Of a stretch of 64,000 nucleotides of DNA, positions 11,415 to 21,139 are shown in pieces. The notes beneath the pieces were generated by a model. It searched no databases. It was not told where the DNA came from and saw only the letters and a list, made by a program, of their open reading frames with translations. Numbering within the stretch: the stretch's first letter is position 1; every line of letters begins with the position of its first letter. Made by a program: the position numbers and the translations under genes. Source of the DNA: Linnemannia hyalina (lineage: Eukaryota > Mortierellomycota > Mortierellomycetes > Mortierellales > Mortierellaceae); assembly GCA_019671135.1 (NCBI GenBank), contig JAHRHY010000019.1:124001-188000 (forward strand), read 5' to 3'.

Positions 11415-12586
11415 ATGCGCTGCCCATCTCTAATCACCATACTGCCCATCCTGGTCGCTCTCATCCTCGCACCCACTGCAACCCACGCAAACACAGAAAA
11501 AGTCATCTTCACCGTCAACTATTCGTCACAAAAAGAGAAAACAACGACAACACCAGCAACAGCTCATGTCGAAAAGAATACCAACAAGGGATATCGCGGC
11601 ATCATTGACCCCTCCTCATGGTAAATACGACGTATCAATTGGGGGACACGTAACTAGAAAAACGAAAGAAAGAAAGGGTCAACTGTACTAAACACTGAGT
11701 AACTATCGTATCGACGACATACATCGTAACATCATAGGAAGACACTCACCTCGCCGCATACAATCATTCGCGCCGATACAATCCTTCCTTCCTTCTACGA
11801 AAACGACGTGACAATTGCCTCGCAAAGGACGCGTCAACATTCAGGATCGTCATCATTGAGCGACAGTCAACTCGTCAACGAAGAGGCCTATGGTGTTGAC
11901 CTGCAGAACAGACAGTTCATCTGGTATATCCTGAAGGACCTCGACAATAAAGCTTCCTTCGAACTGAGGATATCCTACCCTGCTACCGTAAGTCGATTGA
12001 AAATCCTCCTCAGTGTTAACTACAGTGTGTTAGTCAAAAAAAAAAAAAAAAAAAAAAAGTCGAATATCAACCGCTGACATTTTCTTGTTGTTTTCTGATG
12101 AATAGTCGCCGGCTGACTTTGACATGTCGGTTTGGACATTGGAAGAGGCTCAGGAGCGGTTGCCAACAAGCATTGATCTTCTCGACCACTTTCCCCAGGT
12201 ATGCGCGTCTGGAACTGTTGGCACTCGCATGGGAAAAGAAGCTGTTTCAATGTCACGCAAGGAAACAAGATTGTTTCGATAAGTTTTATATATACTCACG
12301 CCTGCTTCATACCTTTAATTAGAACACGATGTTTGCAAGGATCAAGGCGACTTACACAGGAGTATCCTACCTATCAAACGGAATGTCACCTAGTCCAGAG
12401 ACACTTCCTGTGCCTTTCAACCTAGTGCTGGAGCGACTTTACTTTATGATCCCATACCAAGCTCTGAAGCTCGCTGCTGTGATTGCAGTGGTGGTCGTGG
12501 GTGGATTAGGATATGTTGTTCCTCGAGTTCATTGTGCGTTGATTGAGATATCTGCCCAAGGCTCAAAAAGCAAAAAAGCGGAATAA
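11415..12586 (+). CDS. Type I ER membrane protein, unknown function
   Basis: Four exons: 11415-11620, 11738-11987, 12106-12198, 12323-12586, giving 270 aa; all introns are GT-AG and frames match. Residues 1-25 are a signal peptide (hydrophobic ITILPILVALILA, cleavage near THA-NT). A lumenal domain follows, containing IWYILKDLDNKASFEL and a possible N-glycosylation site at NYSS. One membrane helix lies at about residues 227-250 (LAAVIAVVVVGGLGYVV). The short cytosolic tail ends KSKKAE, so the last four residues KKAE form a dilysine KKxx ER-retrieval signal. Together these predict a resident ER membrane protein. I do not recognise the family; a small glycosylphosphatidylinositol- or ER-folding-complex subunit is possible but unproven. 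Confidence 0.8.
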
Positions 12587-12639
12587 ATAAGATCATTGCA
12601 CAATTCGAAACCAACTCATGACTGGCGTGATTTTTCAGC

Positions 12640-12647
12640 TATAAAAG
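12640..12647 (+). promoter_or_regulatory. TATA box of the F-box gene at 12825
   Basis: TATAAAAG lies 178 bp before the chosen ATG and is followed by a long CT-rich leader (about 12655-12800). Confidence 0.55.
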
Positions 12648-12824
12648 AGACCTTTCAGCTTTTCTTTTTCTTTCCTTTCTTCCTTTCTTCCTCTCTTCCT
12701 CTCTTCCCTCCACCTCTCTCTCCTTCCTGGACCAACTAACACACAGTACTTCATTTCTTCCTTCCTTCTTTCCACTTCCTTCTCGTCTTTCTTGGACGGA
12801 CCAACCAACACTCCACACATCCCC

Positions 12825-14732
12825 ATGAATGAAAACAAAACCCCTACTAGCATCGGACAGATATTCGACATTGTCGAAATCCTCGACTTGGTCGGACTCT
12901 TTCTTTCGCCGCCGGACCTCCTCAACTGTTGTCAAGTCTCCCATCACTGGAACATCCTCCTCACTCCTCGACTGTGGGAGACCATCGATGACTCTCGACA
13001 CTCTTGGTCCAAAATCCTGGAACACTACGACGCCGATGAGGGCAAGGCAGCGGGTCACGACGAGCTTTGGGCTCGAAGAATTTTCGCAAAGTATGGACGA
13101 CATATCAGGAACTTGTCCCTCAGCTGGCGAATCCTTATCGACGCTGCCAACGATGCGCTCTGCAGCAACCTTCGGTCATTCCACATCACAAACGTACGCG
13201 ACAAGTTGACACGAAAGGAAAAGCTGGAAAAGAAGCTGGAAAAGGAGCTGGCAAACCAACAAGCCCAAACCAACGACCCATGGCGTCCAGCTGTCACAGG
13301 CCCGCTCCTTTCACCTGAGTTTGAGGGAGCGCTTCAACCAAGCGACGTCGCATACAGGCCCAAAGACTTGCAGGAACGGGACTGGATCACGGCCCAGAAC
13401 TTTTGGATCCTGACACGGCGCAACACACGACTTTTATCGTTGACACTGAGCCACGGCCTTCGTGAGCTTTGCGAGGTCGTATCGGACGATTATATTCAGG
13501 ATGTAGTGGCCGGCCTACTAGAGCTACGGTATCTGGTGAATAGTTTTGAGTTCGGCGACCCATATGTCCTGATAACTCGACTCCGCCATCTGGACACCCT
13601 TTGTACAGCAAAGTGGAGTCAACTGGAGCCATCAAGTACCGTCGGAAACCTCAAGACGCTGACGATACAGGAGCGGATCACCACTCGCGAACTTGTCGTC
13701 TTGCTCAGACACCTCCCTAGTCTGGAAAGTCTGTCAGTCAGGTCTTTGACCAGGCTCACCGAAGAGGAAGCAGCAACAGCAGCAACTATCAAGGACAGTA
13801 TCCCTAGTCAACTTCGACGGCTTTTCTTTTCGGGATTCGAGCGAGCAAGCCATATAGGCAACGACTCTAGGCTGGCGGATGCGGTCCTTCCCTGGATGCC
13901 CTACCTGGAGCATATCGAGTTCTACCATGTCATCCGAGAGAGTGCCTTCTCTATTCTCAGGCATTGCAGGCAGCTCAGGTCTATTGTGCAGACCAAGGAT
14001 CACTTTTCATTGTTTGCCAAACTCGGAAAGGATGCTGGACTTCAGTACAAGACATTTGCCGAGTTTCTGTGCGACGGCGCCCACCTCCGCATCTTATCTG
14101 GACCCCGTCAGGTGGTAGATGTCGACGACATTGTCGAACATCCGTGGACTTGCGACCATTTAGAGTCTTTCCACTGTCAGGTAGGCCGAGTGGAGCGACT
14201 GCTTGAGAAGGAAGAGGACATCTTGGATAGACTGTCAAGCAAAGACCATGACGCAAGGCTCTCGGCTGAGGAGCAAGAAGTGGCACAAAAGTACGCTCAG
14301 TCTGTTAATCAGCATCGTCACGTCTATGAGCGACTGGCTTCCCTCACACACCTGACGAGACTGGATCTCAGCTACGAGCTGAGAACTGTGAGGCTCGCCT
14401 ATGAGGACAGGCACATCAAGTCTACTCAGTCTACCAGAGACCGCACGCTTATGCTTGATTGCCTGGAGCTTACTCTCAAGTCCGGTCTTAGTCTTTTGGC
14501 ACCGTTGGTCAACCTGGAGATGTTTGGGTTCTTGGGGATTGACCATAGGATTGACAAGCCTGAGCTGGAGTGGATGGCGGCCAGTTGGCGACGATTGAAG
14601 ACCATGCGTGGGCTGACAGACGACCACGAACCCCAGTCGGCACATGACAGGAGGAAATCTGCGCTGAGGGTGTACATGATGCAGCTGCGGCCCGATGTTA
14701 TTCACGAATCCATTATTCCTGCGCACGACTAG
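12825..14732 (+). CDS. F-box/LRR-like protein (array member 1)
   Basis: Single exon, 635 aa. F-box at about residues 15-62: IVEILDLVGLFLSPPDLL, CQVSHHWNILL, LWETIDDSRHSW. The FAKYGRHIRNLSLSW module follows, then GPLLSPEFEGA and DWITAQNFWILTRRNTRLLSL. The middle has irregular leucine-rich repeats. The C-terminal family module is present: LELTLKSGLSLLAPL, then FGFLGIDHRI..PELEWM and a tail with ALRVYMMQLRPDV. The ATG at 12825 is the first true ATG of the frame; anything upstream starts on TTG. Predicted to bind Skp1 and present targets to an SCF ligase; the target is unknown. First of five same-strand paralogues, and the next starts only 163 bp downstream. Confidence 0.85.
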   Translation: MNENKTPTSIGQIFDIVEILDLVGLFLSPPDLLNCCQVSHHWNILLTPRLWETIDDSRHSWSKILEHYDADEGKAAGHDELWARRIFAKYGRHIRNLSLSWRILIDAANDALCSNLRSFHITNVRDKLTRKEKLEKKLEKELANQQAQTNDPWRPAVTGPLLSPEFEGALQPSDVAYRPKDLQERDWITAQNFWILTRRNTRLLSLTLSHGLRELCEVVSDDYIQDVVAGLLELRYLVNSFEFGDPYVLITRLRHLDTLCTAKWSQLEPSSTVGNLKTLTIQERITTRELVVLLRHLPSLESLSVRSLTRLTEEEAATAATIKDSIPSQLRRLFFSGFERASHIGNDSRLADAVLPWMPYLEHIEFYHVIRESAFSILRHCRQLRSIVQTKDHFSLFAKLGKDAGLQYKTFAEFLCDGAHLRILSGPRQVVDVDDIVEHPWTCDHLESFHCQVGRVERLLEKEEDILDRLSSKDHDARLSAEEQEVAQKYAQSVNQHRHVYERLASLTHLTRLDLSYELRTVRLAYEDRHIKSTQSTRDRTLMLDCLELTLKSGLSLLAPLVNLEMFGFLGIDHRIDKPELEWMAASWRRLKTMRGLTDDHEPQSAHDRRKSALRVYMMQLRPDVIHESIIPAHD

Positions 14733-14895
14733 ATCCAAAAGCAGCAAGTGACCCTGGAAATCAAAGAGTCGAAGAATAAATTGTATGCACTTCTGTTTGC
14801 CCCTGTTCTCTTTTTCTGTCACCTTTTTCTCGTCCATTTCCTTCTTTATATCCATCTCGCCGTTTCTTTATCCTTCTTCTTCGCTCCTAACAAGC

Positions 14896-16935
14896 ATGTC
14901 ATCTGTACACACTTCCTCTGCATGTCAAAGGGTTTTATCGATACAAGAGCTTGCTGACTCTGTTGCCTCCTACCTAGCCCCGTCAGACCTGTTCCGGTGT
15001 GTTCAAGTGCACTCGTCATGGAACCTCACCCTCATCCCATCCCTCTGGAATACCATCGACGACAGTCTGTATCGCTGGCCAGAATTCATCGACGAGCACA
15101 ACCCGCATCTGCCCAAGGAAGTCAAGGACCCGCAGGACTGGATGCTCGCTGTCTTTAAAAAGTACGGCCATCACATCAGGCACCTCCGAATAAGCTTCTT
15201 GGTCACCATCGAAGCCGCCTTCGCCAGCACCCACTGCGTCCATCTTCAATCCTTGGGCATCCTCTTCAACCAAAAATTGACAAAGGCTGAAATCCGCGAA
15301 TCCAGTCGGATGCAGAGTCTCAGGGGCGGACTCAGCTGGCCAGAGAGGCAAAAGCTAGGAGAAGCTGGACCGTTTGAGGCACCAGAGTTTGAAGGAGCTA
15401 TCATTCCGGCCCAGATCTTGTTCCGTATAAAGTCGGTGCAAAGGACAGACTGGATCACCTTCCAACGCTCTTGGCTCTTGGTGAGGCGGAATCGATCTCT
15501 GATGGCTCTCAAAATCGGGCAATCCCTCCTCACACTGGGCCGCATCAGTTCGCCAACAGTTTTCATCGACCTTCTCGCCGCCTTGCCAAACCTCGGAACA
15601 TTTGAACACAACCTTCACTGCCTGGACGGATACCAACTTTTGGTGCGACTTGCGCACCTTCACTCCTTCTCCTCGATGTATTATCACGTTCCGGAAGCAT
15701 TAGATCACCGAAAGACATACAAAAACATTCGCAGCTTCGGTAGACCCCACGCCATATCTCAGCTGCACGTTGCATGGATCCTCAAAGACTTTCCAAATCT
15801 TGAATGCCTGGCTTTAGGGTGGATCGACACGACGCAACCAAGCGATCCGGAGGCGTTCAGGATCATCGGGAATTCGCCTTTGAAATTGAGAGAACTACGT
15901 GTCGCCTCCGCCAATGAACACAGGGAACTTAACATTTGGGTCGAGATCATTTCACTCTGTCCGGAGCTACGCCGGTTCGTCGCCAATAACCTCACCAGAC
16001 AGGTTGTCGACACTCTTGTCCAACACTCCAGGAAGTTGGTTGAGCTACGACAGAACCGCGACGACACTCCAATCGTATCTATTCAGTATTGGACTCAGAC
16101 ATTGAATGGCCTCTTGGAATCGTGTCCCGACCTCAAGATCCTCGACTGCATTAATTGCGCTGTCCAAGTTCCAGACTGGGAAGATGAAGTTTGGGTGTGC
16201 GCAGGACTCGAAACCTTTCGCTGTCAGATTGTTGGATTTGATCGACTGAGTAAGGAGGAGGAAAGGGTCCTGGAGGACATTGCCGAGACGAGGAAGGCGC
16301 ACCAGCTACTTTCTTTTGGTGGAGGAAGGAGACAACCGGTTGGGAAGGAGTTGCGGTGTCTAGAGCAACATTACAGGATGTACGATCGACTTTCAGCTCT
16401 GACCTCGCTAAGAGTCATTGATCTAGGAGGAGGCTATCGGGATGACATGCTACTGTTGGACGACAACGCTCCATTTTATGAGGTCGATGGGTATGAGTAT
16501 CTGAGGTATGGAGGACCGATGGAGAATTCGATGGAGCTCTCTCTTTCGTCAGGACTGAGTCGACTTGCGACACTGAGGCGTATTGAGGTGTTTGGGTTTG
16601 AGGGTGTTGACCACCGAATTGGCAAGGCGGAGTTGAAGTGGATGGCGACGAGCTGGCCACGGTTGAGGGAGATGCGAGGGTTGCATGTTGATACGTTGCC
16701 GTATATCGAGTTTGACCTGCACAAGGCGGTGCTGAGGAAGTACATGAGGGTACTTCGACCAGAGGTCAAACAGTTGGGCTATGGGTGTCGGAAGGACGAC
16801 GGCACAGAGGACGAGCCTCCTTTACTGGGGCCGAGGACTATCAGGCCGTGGGCCACTGTTGCACCTTCCTCGCCGACAGTTGCAGTTGCGCCGCGTCGAC
16901 AGCGTAGCAAGGCATTATGTTGCTTTGTTCAGTGA
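14896..16935 (+). CDS. F-box/LRR-like protein with C-terminal CaaX box (array member 2)
   Basis: Single exon, 679 aa from the ATG at 14896. An in-frame ATG at 14785 would add 37 mostly hydrophobic residues encoded by the CT-rich leader, and is disfavoured. F-box at about residues 12-60 (IQELADSVASYLAPSDLF, VQVHSSWNLTL, LWNTIDDS), then FKKYGHHIRHLRISF, FEGAIIPAQ and DWITFQRSWLLVRRNRSL. The C-terminal module reads MELSLSSGLSRLATL, FGFEGVDHRIGKAELKWM and LRKYMRVLRPEV. A unique extension follows, rich in Pro and Arg and ending RRQRSKALCCFVQ. CFVQ fits a CaaX prenylation box with basic residues upstream, so membrane anchoring is predicted, as known for animal FBXL2. AATAAA lies at 16954. Confidence 0.85.
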   Translation: MSSVHTSSACQRVLSIQELADSVASYLAPSDLFRCVQVHSSWNLTLIPSLWNTIDDSLYRWPEFIDEHNPHLPKEVKDPQDWMLAVFKKYGHHIRHLRISFLVTIEAAFASTHCVHLQSLGILFNQKLTKAEIRESSRMQSLRGGLSWPERQKLGEAGPFEAPEFEGAIIPAQILFRIKSVQRTDWITFQRSWLLVRRNRSLMALKIGQSLLTLGRISSPTVFIDLLAALPNLGTFEHNLHCLDGYQLLVRLAHLHSFSSMYYHVPEALDHRKTYKNIRSFGRPHAISQLHVAWILKDFPNLECLALGWIDTTQPSDPEAFRIIGNSPLKLRELRVASANEHRELNIWVEIISLCPELRRFVANNLTRQVVDTLVQHSRKLVELRQNRDDTPIVSIQYWTQTLNGLLESCPDLKILDCINCAVQVPDWEDEVWVCAGLETFRCQIVGFDRLSKEEERVLEDIAETRKAHQLLSFGGGRRQPVGKELRCLEQHYRMYDRLSALTSLRVIDLGGGYRDDMLLLDDNAPFYEVDGYEYLRYGGPMENSMELSLSSGLSRLATLRRIEVFGFEGVDHRIGKAELKWMATSWPRLREMRGLHVDTLPYIEFDLHKAVLRKYMRVLRPEVKQLGYGCRKDDGTEDEPPLLGPRTIRPWATVAPSSPTVAVAPRRQRSKALCCFVQ

Positions 16936-17065
16936 TTCATTTTCATAAACATTAATAAACATAGTTATTTAATTCTCTCTCCCTCTCTCTCCCTCTCTCT
17001 TTTCCAACTCTTTTCTTTATTTTTCCCCCGAACCATTCATACGCGCCAAGGGCCTGCACGCTCTA

Positions 17066-18922
17066 ATGATGTCGACTGCACACCCCTCCATCCCACTCAC
17101 AAGGGACCTCCCAGGAGAGATCATCAGCCTTGTCGGATTTTTCCTCGACCCAGAGCATCTCTTTGTTAGCATCCAACTCTCGCGGAGATGGAATGACTTT
17201 CTCGTGCCCCGACTCTGGAGACACCTGAATGACTCCAGTGACAACTGGCCACAGATGCTGAAGCAAATACCAACAGTAACGACAGCAACGACAACGACAA
17301 AGGCAACAGAGACATGGGTAGAGGCCGATGGCTGGTGGCTTCGGGACTTGTTTGTCAAGTACGGCCATCATATCAGGTCGTTGGACGTGTCCAGCCCAGC
17401 GTTGATTGCCGCCATCAGCAGCGCAGGAACTTGCACTGGGCTGCAATCATTCAAGGTATGGTCCGTACGTAACCGGGGCGGAGGCTGGTACACGCCAACA
17501 TGGATCAGTCGGGACTCCGACCAACAGCAACAGCCGTTCGCACCTCTGGAAGCACCCGGACCTTTGGTCTCGCCTGTTTTTGAGGGCCACATCCTGCCAA
17601 ATCCAGCAGCTCACCCAGCTAAGGAGGATGCGTTGGAGTACTGGAACCTAGCGCAGCATGTCTGGCTGATTGTCCGACAGAACGTGGGGCTGCAACGTCT
17701 GACGCTGGGCAAGGACATCTCGCAACTGGCGGTCGTCTCTGCGGACTTTATTCACGACACCCTTTCGCCACTGCAGAACCTGGAAGAATTCGAATTCTCT
17801 CCGCCGGAACTTGACCTTGACAGATATCTGAGCATGCTACCCAAGCTGCAGTCATTTATCTCGGATCAGGGACCCATCGACTCTGGGGATCTCTTACGAC
17901 CCTACAGTCAGCTCTTGAATCTCAGTCTTCACTTAACGAGGATGGCCTGTCCACGATTATTCTCCCTCCTAAAGAACCTTCCAGGCCTCGTCTCATTAAG
18001 GATTGGAAGATTCGATGACTGCGGTTGGTCTGTCGACCGGGTGAAGGAGTTTCTGGGGGACGCGCCCATCAACCTGCAAGATCTTTATTTCGGCCGTTAC
18101 CAATGGCGGAACTACCGTGATCATGAGGTAGCGACACTCTTGATCCCCACGCTGACTCGGTTGACCACGATTGTCGTTCTGAGAGAGAACTCGGAGACTG
18201 CCAGGGCTGTAGGGTTGTATTGCAGGCACTTGCAAGTGTTTCGACAGGCCACAGACGAGACCTCGCTTCATCCAGTCAATGGGTATCCGATGGTACCTAA
18301 CGCCTTGTGCGGGATTATAGAGTCATGTCCGGACCTTGAGGAATTGGACGCCATCAGTCACAAATTTGAAGCGCAGAGACTGTTGGAGTGTCAGTGGGCG
18401 AGCTCGAGGCTGATTGTGTTCCGCGTCCAGATCATTGGGGTCGAACGTTTGACCGCAGAGCAGCAAGATGTGATGGATACTCTTGTTGGTTCAGGACGAC
18501 TACGACTCGACAACAGTACGGACTTGCAAGAGGATTTACTGTCGGAGGACGAGCGTGGAGCAGTGAGCCAACTACAGCGTAGTCGACTACAACAGCAGGA
18601 GATCCTTAGCCGGATGAGTCACCAATGGATATCTCTCACAACGCTCTGCTTCGGACTCGAGTACAGGAGACGTGCCTCGTATCATCTTGATGTGCCTCCT
18701 CACTATGAAGGCGATGACGGTGAATACCTCGGATATGGCGAGCCTATCCCTAACACGTTGGAGCTGTCTTTGGAGTCCGGACTAGATCGACTTTCGACGT
18801 TGAATGATCTGGAGATGTTTGGGTTTGAGGGATTGGACCATCGCATTGGGAAGGCTGAACTCGAGTGGATGGCTGTGAGCTGGCCAAGGATTAAGATCAT
18901 GCCTGGACTGCGGGGGTACTAG
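17066..18922 (+). CDS. F-box/LRR-like protein with premature stop (array member 3)
   Basis: Single exon, 618 aa. F-box at about residues 13-62 (DLPGEIISLVGFFLDPEHLF, IQLSRRWNDFLVPRLW), then FVKYGHHIRSLDVSS, GPLVSPVFEGHILP and AQHVWLIVRQNVGLQRL. The signature is intact: LELSLESGLDRLSTL, FGFEGLDHRIGKAELEWM and MPGLRGY. It then stops at TAG. The same frame continues for about 47 codons past two TAG codons, with the normal family tail HTKKLQEYFHTLRPEVVHA. The protein is therefore a recent nonsense truncation that loses only the last segment, or a readthrough product. A CT-rich leader (16976-17003) precedes the gene. Confidence 0.8.
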   Translation: MMSTAHPSIPLTRDLPGEIISLVGFFLDPEHLFVSIQLSRRWNDFLVPRLWRHLNDSSDNWPQMLKQIPTVTTATTTTKATETWVEADGWWLRDLFVKYGHHIRSLDVSSPALIAAISSAGTCTGLQSFKVWSVRNRGGGWYTPTWISRDSDQQQQPFAPLEAPGPLVSPVFEGHILPNPAAHPAKEDALEYWNLAQHVWLIVRQNVGLQRLTLGKDISQLAVVSADFIHDTLSPLQNLEEFEFSPPELDLDRYLSMLPKLQSFISDQGPIDSGDLLRPYSQLLNLSLHLTRMACPRLFSLLKNLPGLVSLRIGRFDDCGWSVDRVKEFLGDAPINLQDLYFGRYQWRNYRDHEVATLLIPTLTRLTTIVVLRENSETARAVGLYCRHLQVFRQATDETSLHPVNGYPMVPNALCGIIESCPDLEELDAISHKFEAQRLLECQWASSRLIVFRVQIIGVERLTAEQQDVMDTLVGSGRLRLDNSTDLQEDLLSEDERGAVSQLQRSRLQQQEILSRMSHQWISLTTLCFGLEYRRRASYHLDVPPHYEGDDGEYLGYGEPIPNTLELSLESGLDRLSTLNDLEMFGFEGLDHRIGKAELEWMAVSWPRIKIMPGLRGY

Positions 18923-19075
18923 CTCCCTTCTGTTGAGGTTGACTAGCATACGAAGAAGTTGCAGGAGTATTTCCATACGCTGAGGCCGGAAGTGGTCCAT
19001 GCCACCAAGAAGATCTCTCTGGGTCTGGGATCGTATCAGTCACTTTCTTCTGGAATAAGTAATGCAAAGTGAGTT
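18923..19075 (+). pseudogene. In-frame severed tail of the preceding F-box gene
   Basis: Directly after the TAG at 18920 the frame reads LPSVEVD, TAG, then KKLQEYFHTLRPEVVHATKK and on to NAK and TGA at about 19073. Paralogues carry the equivalent LRPEV tail inside their coding sequence. Confidence 0.75.
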
Positions 19076-19531
19076 GATGGCATAGTTGATCTGCCTTGAG
19101 ACGCCACCAAGGATTCGATGGGATTTGGTGGCGCTGTTTCAGGATCTTTGGATAAGACAATTGAGAAAAAAAAATGCAGTCCAGCGGTTCACAACGGTGG
19201 CAGATGGCCTCTTTCCTTCTTTCCTTTCTACCTCCCTTCTTCATTTCACAGCAGCATTGATACCTACAACAATAACAACAATACCCCGTTGCTCAAAACA
19301 ATTCAACGACAAAGAGAAAAGCAGATATGAGAACTGGTATCTTTCAGTGACTAGTTCTGGGGACCATGGTGGTCATTGACACAACATGCAAAGCTGTAGC
19401 ACTCCCAGCAGCAAAGTGCCATACTCATACATCCTGCCCACCCCCCCATCCATCGACGGCCCAACCCACTCTTACCTCCCAACATCACCACTACCACCAC
19501 TGCTACATTTTCAACAACATCTCCCTCGTCA

Positions 19532-20908
19532 ATGACAAGATCTTCTCCAAGTACTTCATCATCAGCTACGGCTTTAACAAACCTCGAGATCATGGAAAGG
19601 CCAGCACCTGAGGTGGTAATGTACGATGAGCATAGGGTTATTCGGTTTAGTGCCAGAACGGAGAAGCAGTTACGGATCCTGTTGGAGAATGAAATCGAAT
19701 GGGGGTTGGATTATTTCACGCATCATAAGCAGATTGGAGGATTTGTCGACGCTCGGATCTCGCCTGCGAATTACCAACAGTTGAAAAAAACAGGAGCCCA
19801 GTTGGAGTATGAGGTGTTGATTGAGAATGTGCAACAATTGTTGAGTAGTGGAGACAAGGATGAGGATGGGAATGTGCTTGTGAATGCAGGAGAAGATTGG
19901 TTTGTCGGGTATCATTTGTACAGGGACCATTTGGAGTGGATGGAAGCACAGATCAGGAATCACAGCACGGTTGCTCGATCTTTTAGTGCTGGCAAGTCCT
20001 TTGAAGGGAGGTACCAGGCCGGAGTCAAGATCGGAACCGGACCCAACCACGTTGTCCTCCATGGTAATTCTATTGTATACTTTATGCACTCTTGCCTGGC
20101 AGTGGCAATTGCTTTTGCTGTTGCTGTTGTATAGCTGCAAAGCGATGTCTTTTTTTTTGGTGTACATTATAGGCCTGCAACATAGTCGCGAGTGGATGAC
20201 GGAATCGGCGGTAGAGTACCTGATCTGCCAATTGCTGACAGGGACAGACGGAGACCATAGTCCTCTCGTTCCATTTTTTCTAAAACGCATAGTCAATCGC
20301 AATTGGAACTTTCATTGGAACGATACAACAGACGACATGTCGTCAACGGACCCATGCGCGCGTCCAACTACAGTGGCCCCTTTGCGTTCTCGACACCCGA
20401 GGCAACCAACATTGCCCGATACCTCAAAAGCCTACCCGACGTGGCCACTTATAGTAAGTTTCCCTTTTCGCTCCTGTCTATGCTTCTGGTAAATTGAACT
20501 ATCCGCTCCTTTTGTTAAATTTCAGTCCAACTTTCCGGTTTTCCACCGATAGTGGACATTCATGCATACGGCCAGTTAATCTTGACACCTTACGGATTCA
20601 CAGGAAAACTTCCCCCAAGCTACGACTCGTATCTAAAACCTCTCGCTGATGGAACTGTCAAAGCCCTAGCAGCAGTCCACGGGACACAATTCAAGGCAGG
20701 GGACATCTATCATTCAATCTATCCGGCTTCAGGATCGTCGATCGATTATGCGATGGAGGAGGTCCGTGTCCCGGTGCCGTTTGGGTTTGAGTTGAGGAAT
20801 ACCGGGCTGTTTGGGCTCACGTTGCCAGCGGATCAGATCTTACCCTCGGGCCAGGAGACTTGGGCGGCCTTTACGTATATCTTGGATAACTTGAAAGACT
20901 TGAAGTAA
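19532..20908 (+). pseudogene. Damaged M14 metallocarboxypeptidase
   Basis: Exons 19532-20063, 20173-20454 and 20526-20908 are joined by GT-AG introns. A propeptide-like region is followed by LHGLQHSREW (zinc ligands His and Glu), NRNWNFHW, DIHAYGQLILTPYG (third zinc ligand), IYPASGSSIDYA (substrate Tyr) and PFGFELRNTG (catalytic Glu). Two lesions break it. Between HSRE and NRNW only 38 residues remain, against about 75 in bovine carboxypeptidase A, so the segment with the PxxNPDGY motif and substrate Arg is gone. Within exon 2 the frame shifts at a GCGCGCG run near 20357, just after DPCA, where the next conserved motif NYSGPFAFS is in another frame. No signal peptide was found upstream. Sequencing error could explain the frameshift but not the missing segment. 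Sits inside the F-box array. Confidence 0.7.
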
Positions 20909-21139
20909 AATTACGAGGGTGAGGGTGTATATACTTTGTGTGCATGTCTTTTGGTGTGTGTTAAATGGCGAACAATTAGGCACAGCAACAACGACTAACG
21001 GGGAAAATGTGTGGCTTGCAAATAGGATTTATGATATTCCAAAAGGACAAGACACCCTTTCCATTCGCTTCCTATCTTTCTTCTTTTCTTCTCACTTTTC
21101 CGCCGCCTCTTCGCCAAACAACCACGCAAGACAAGAACG

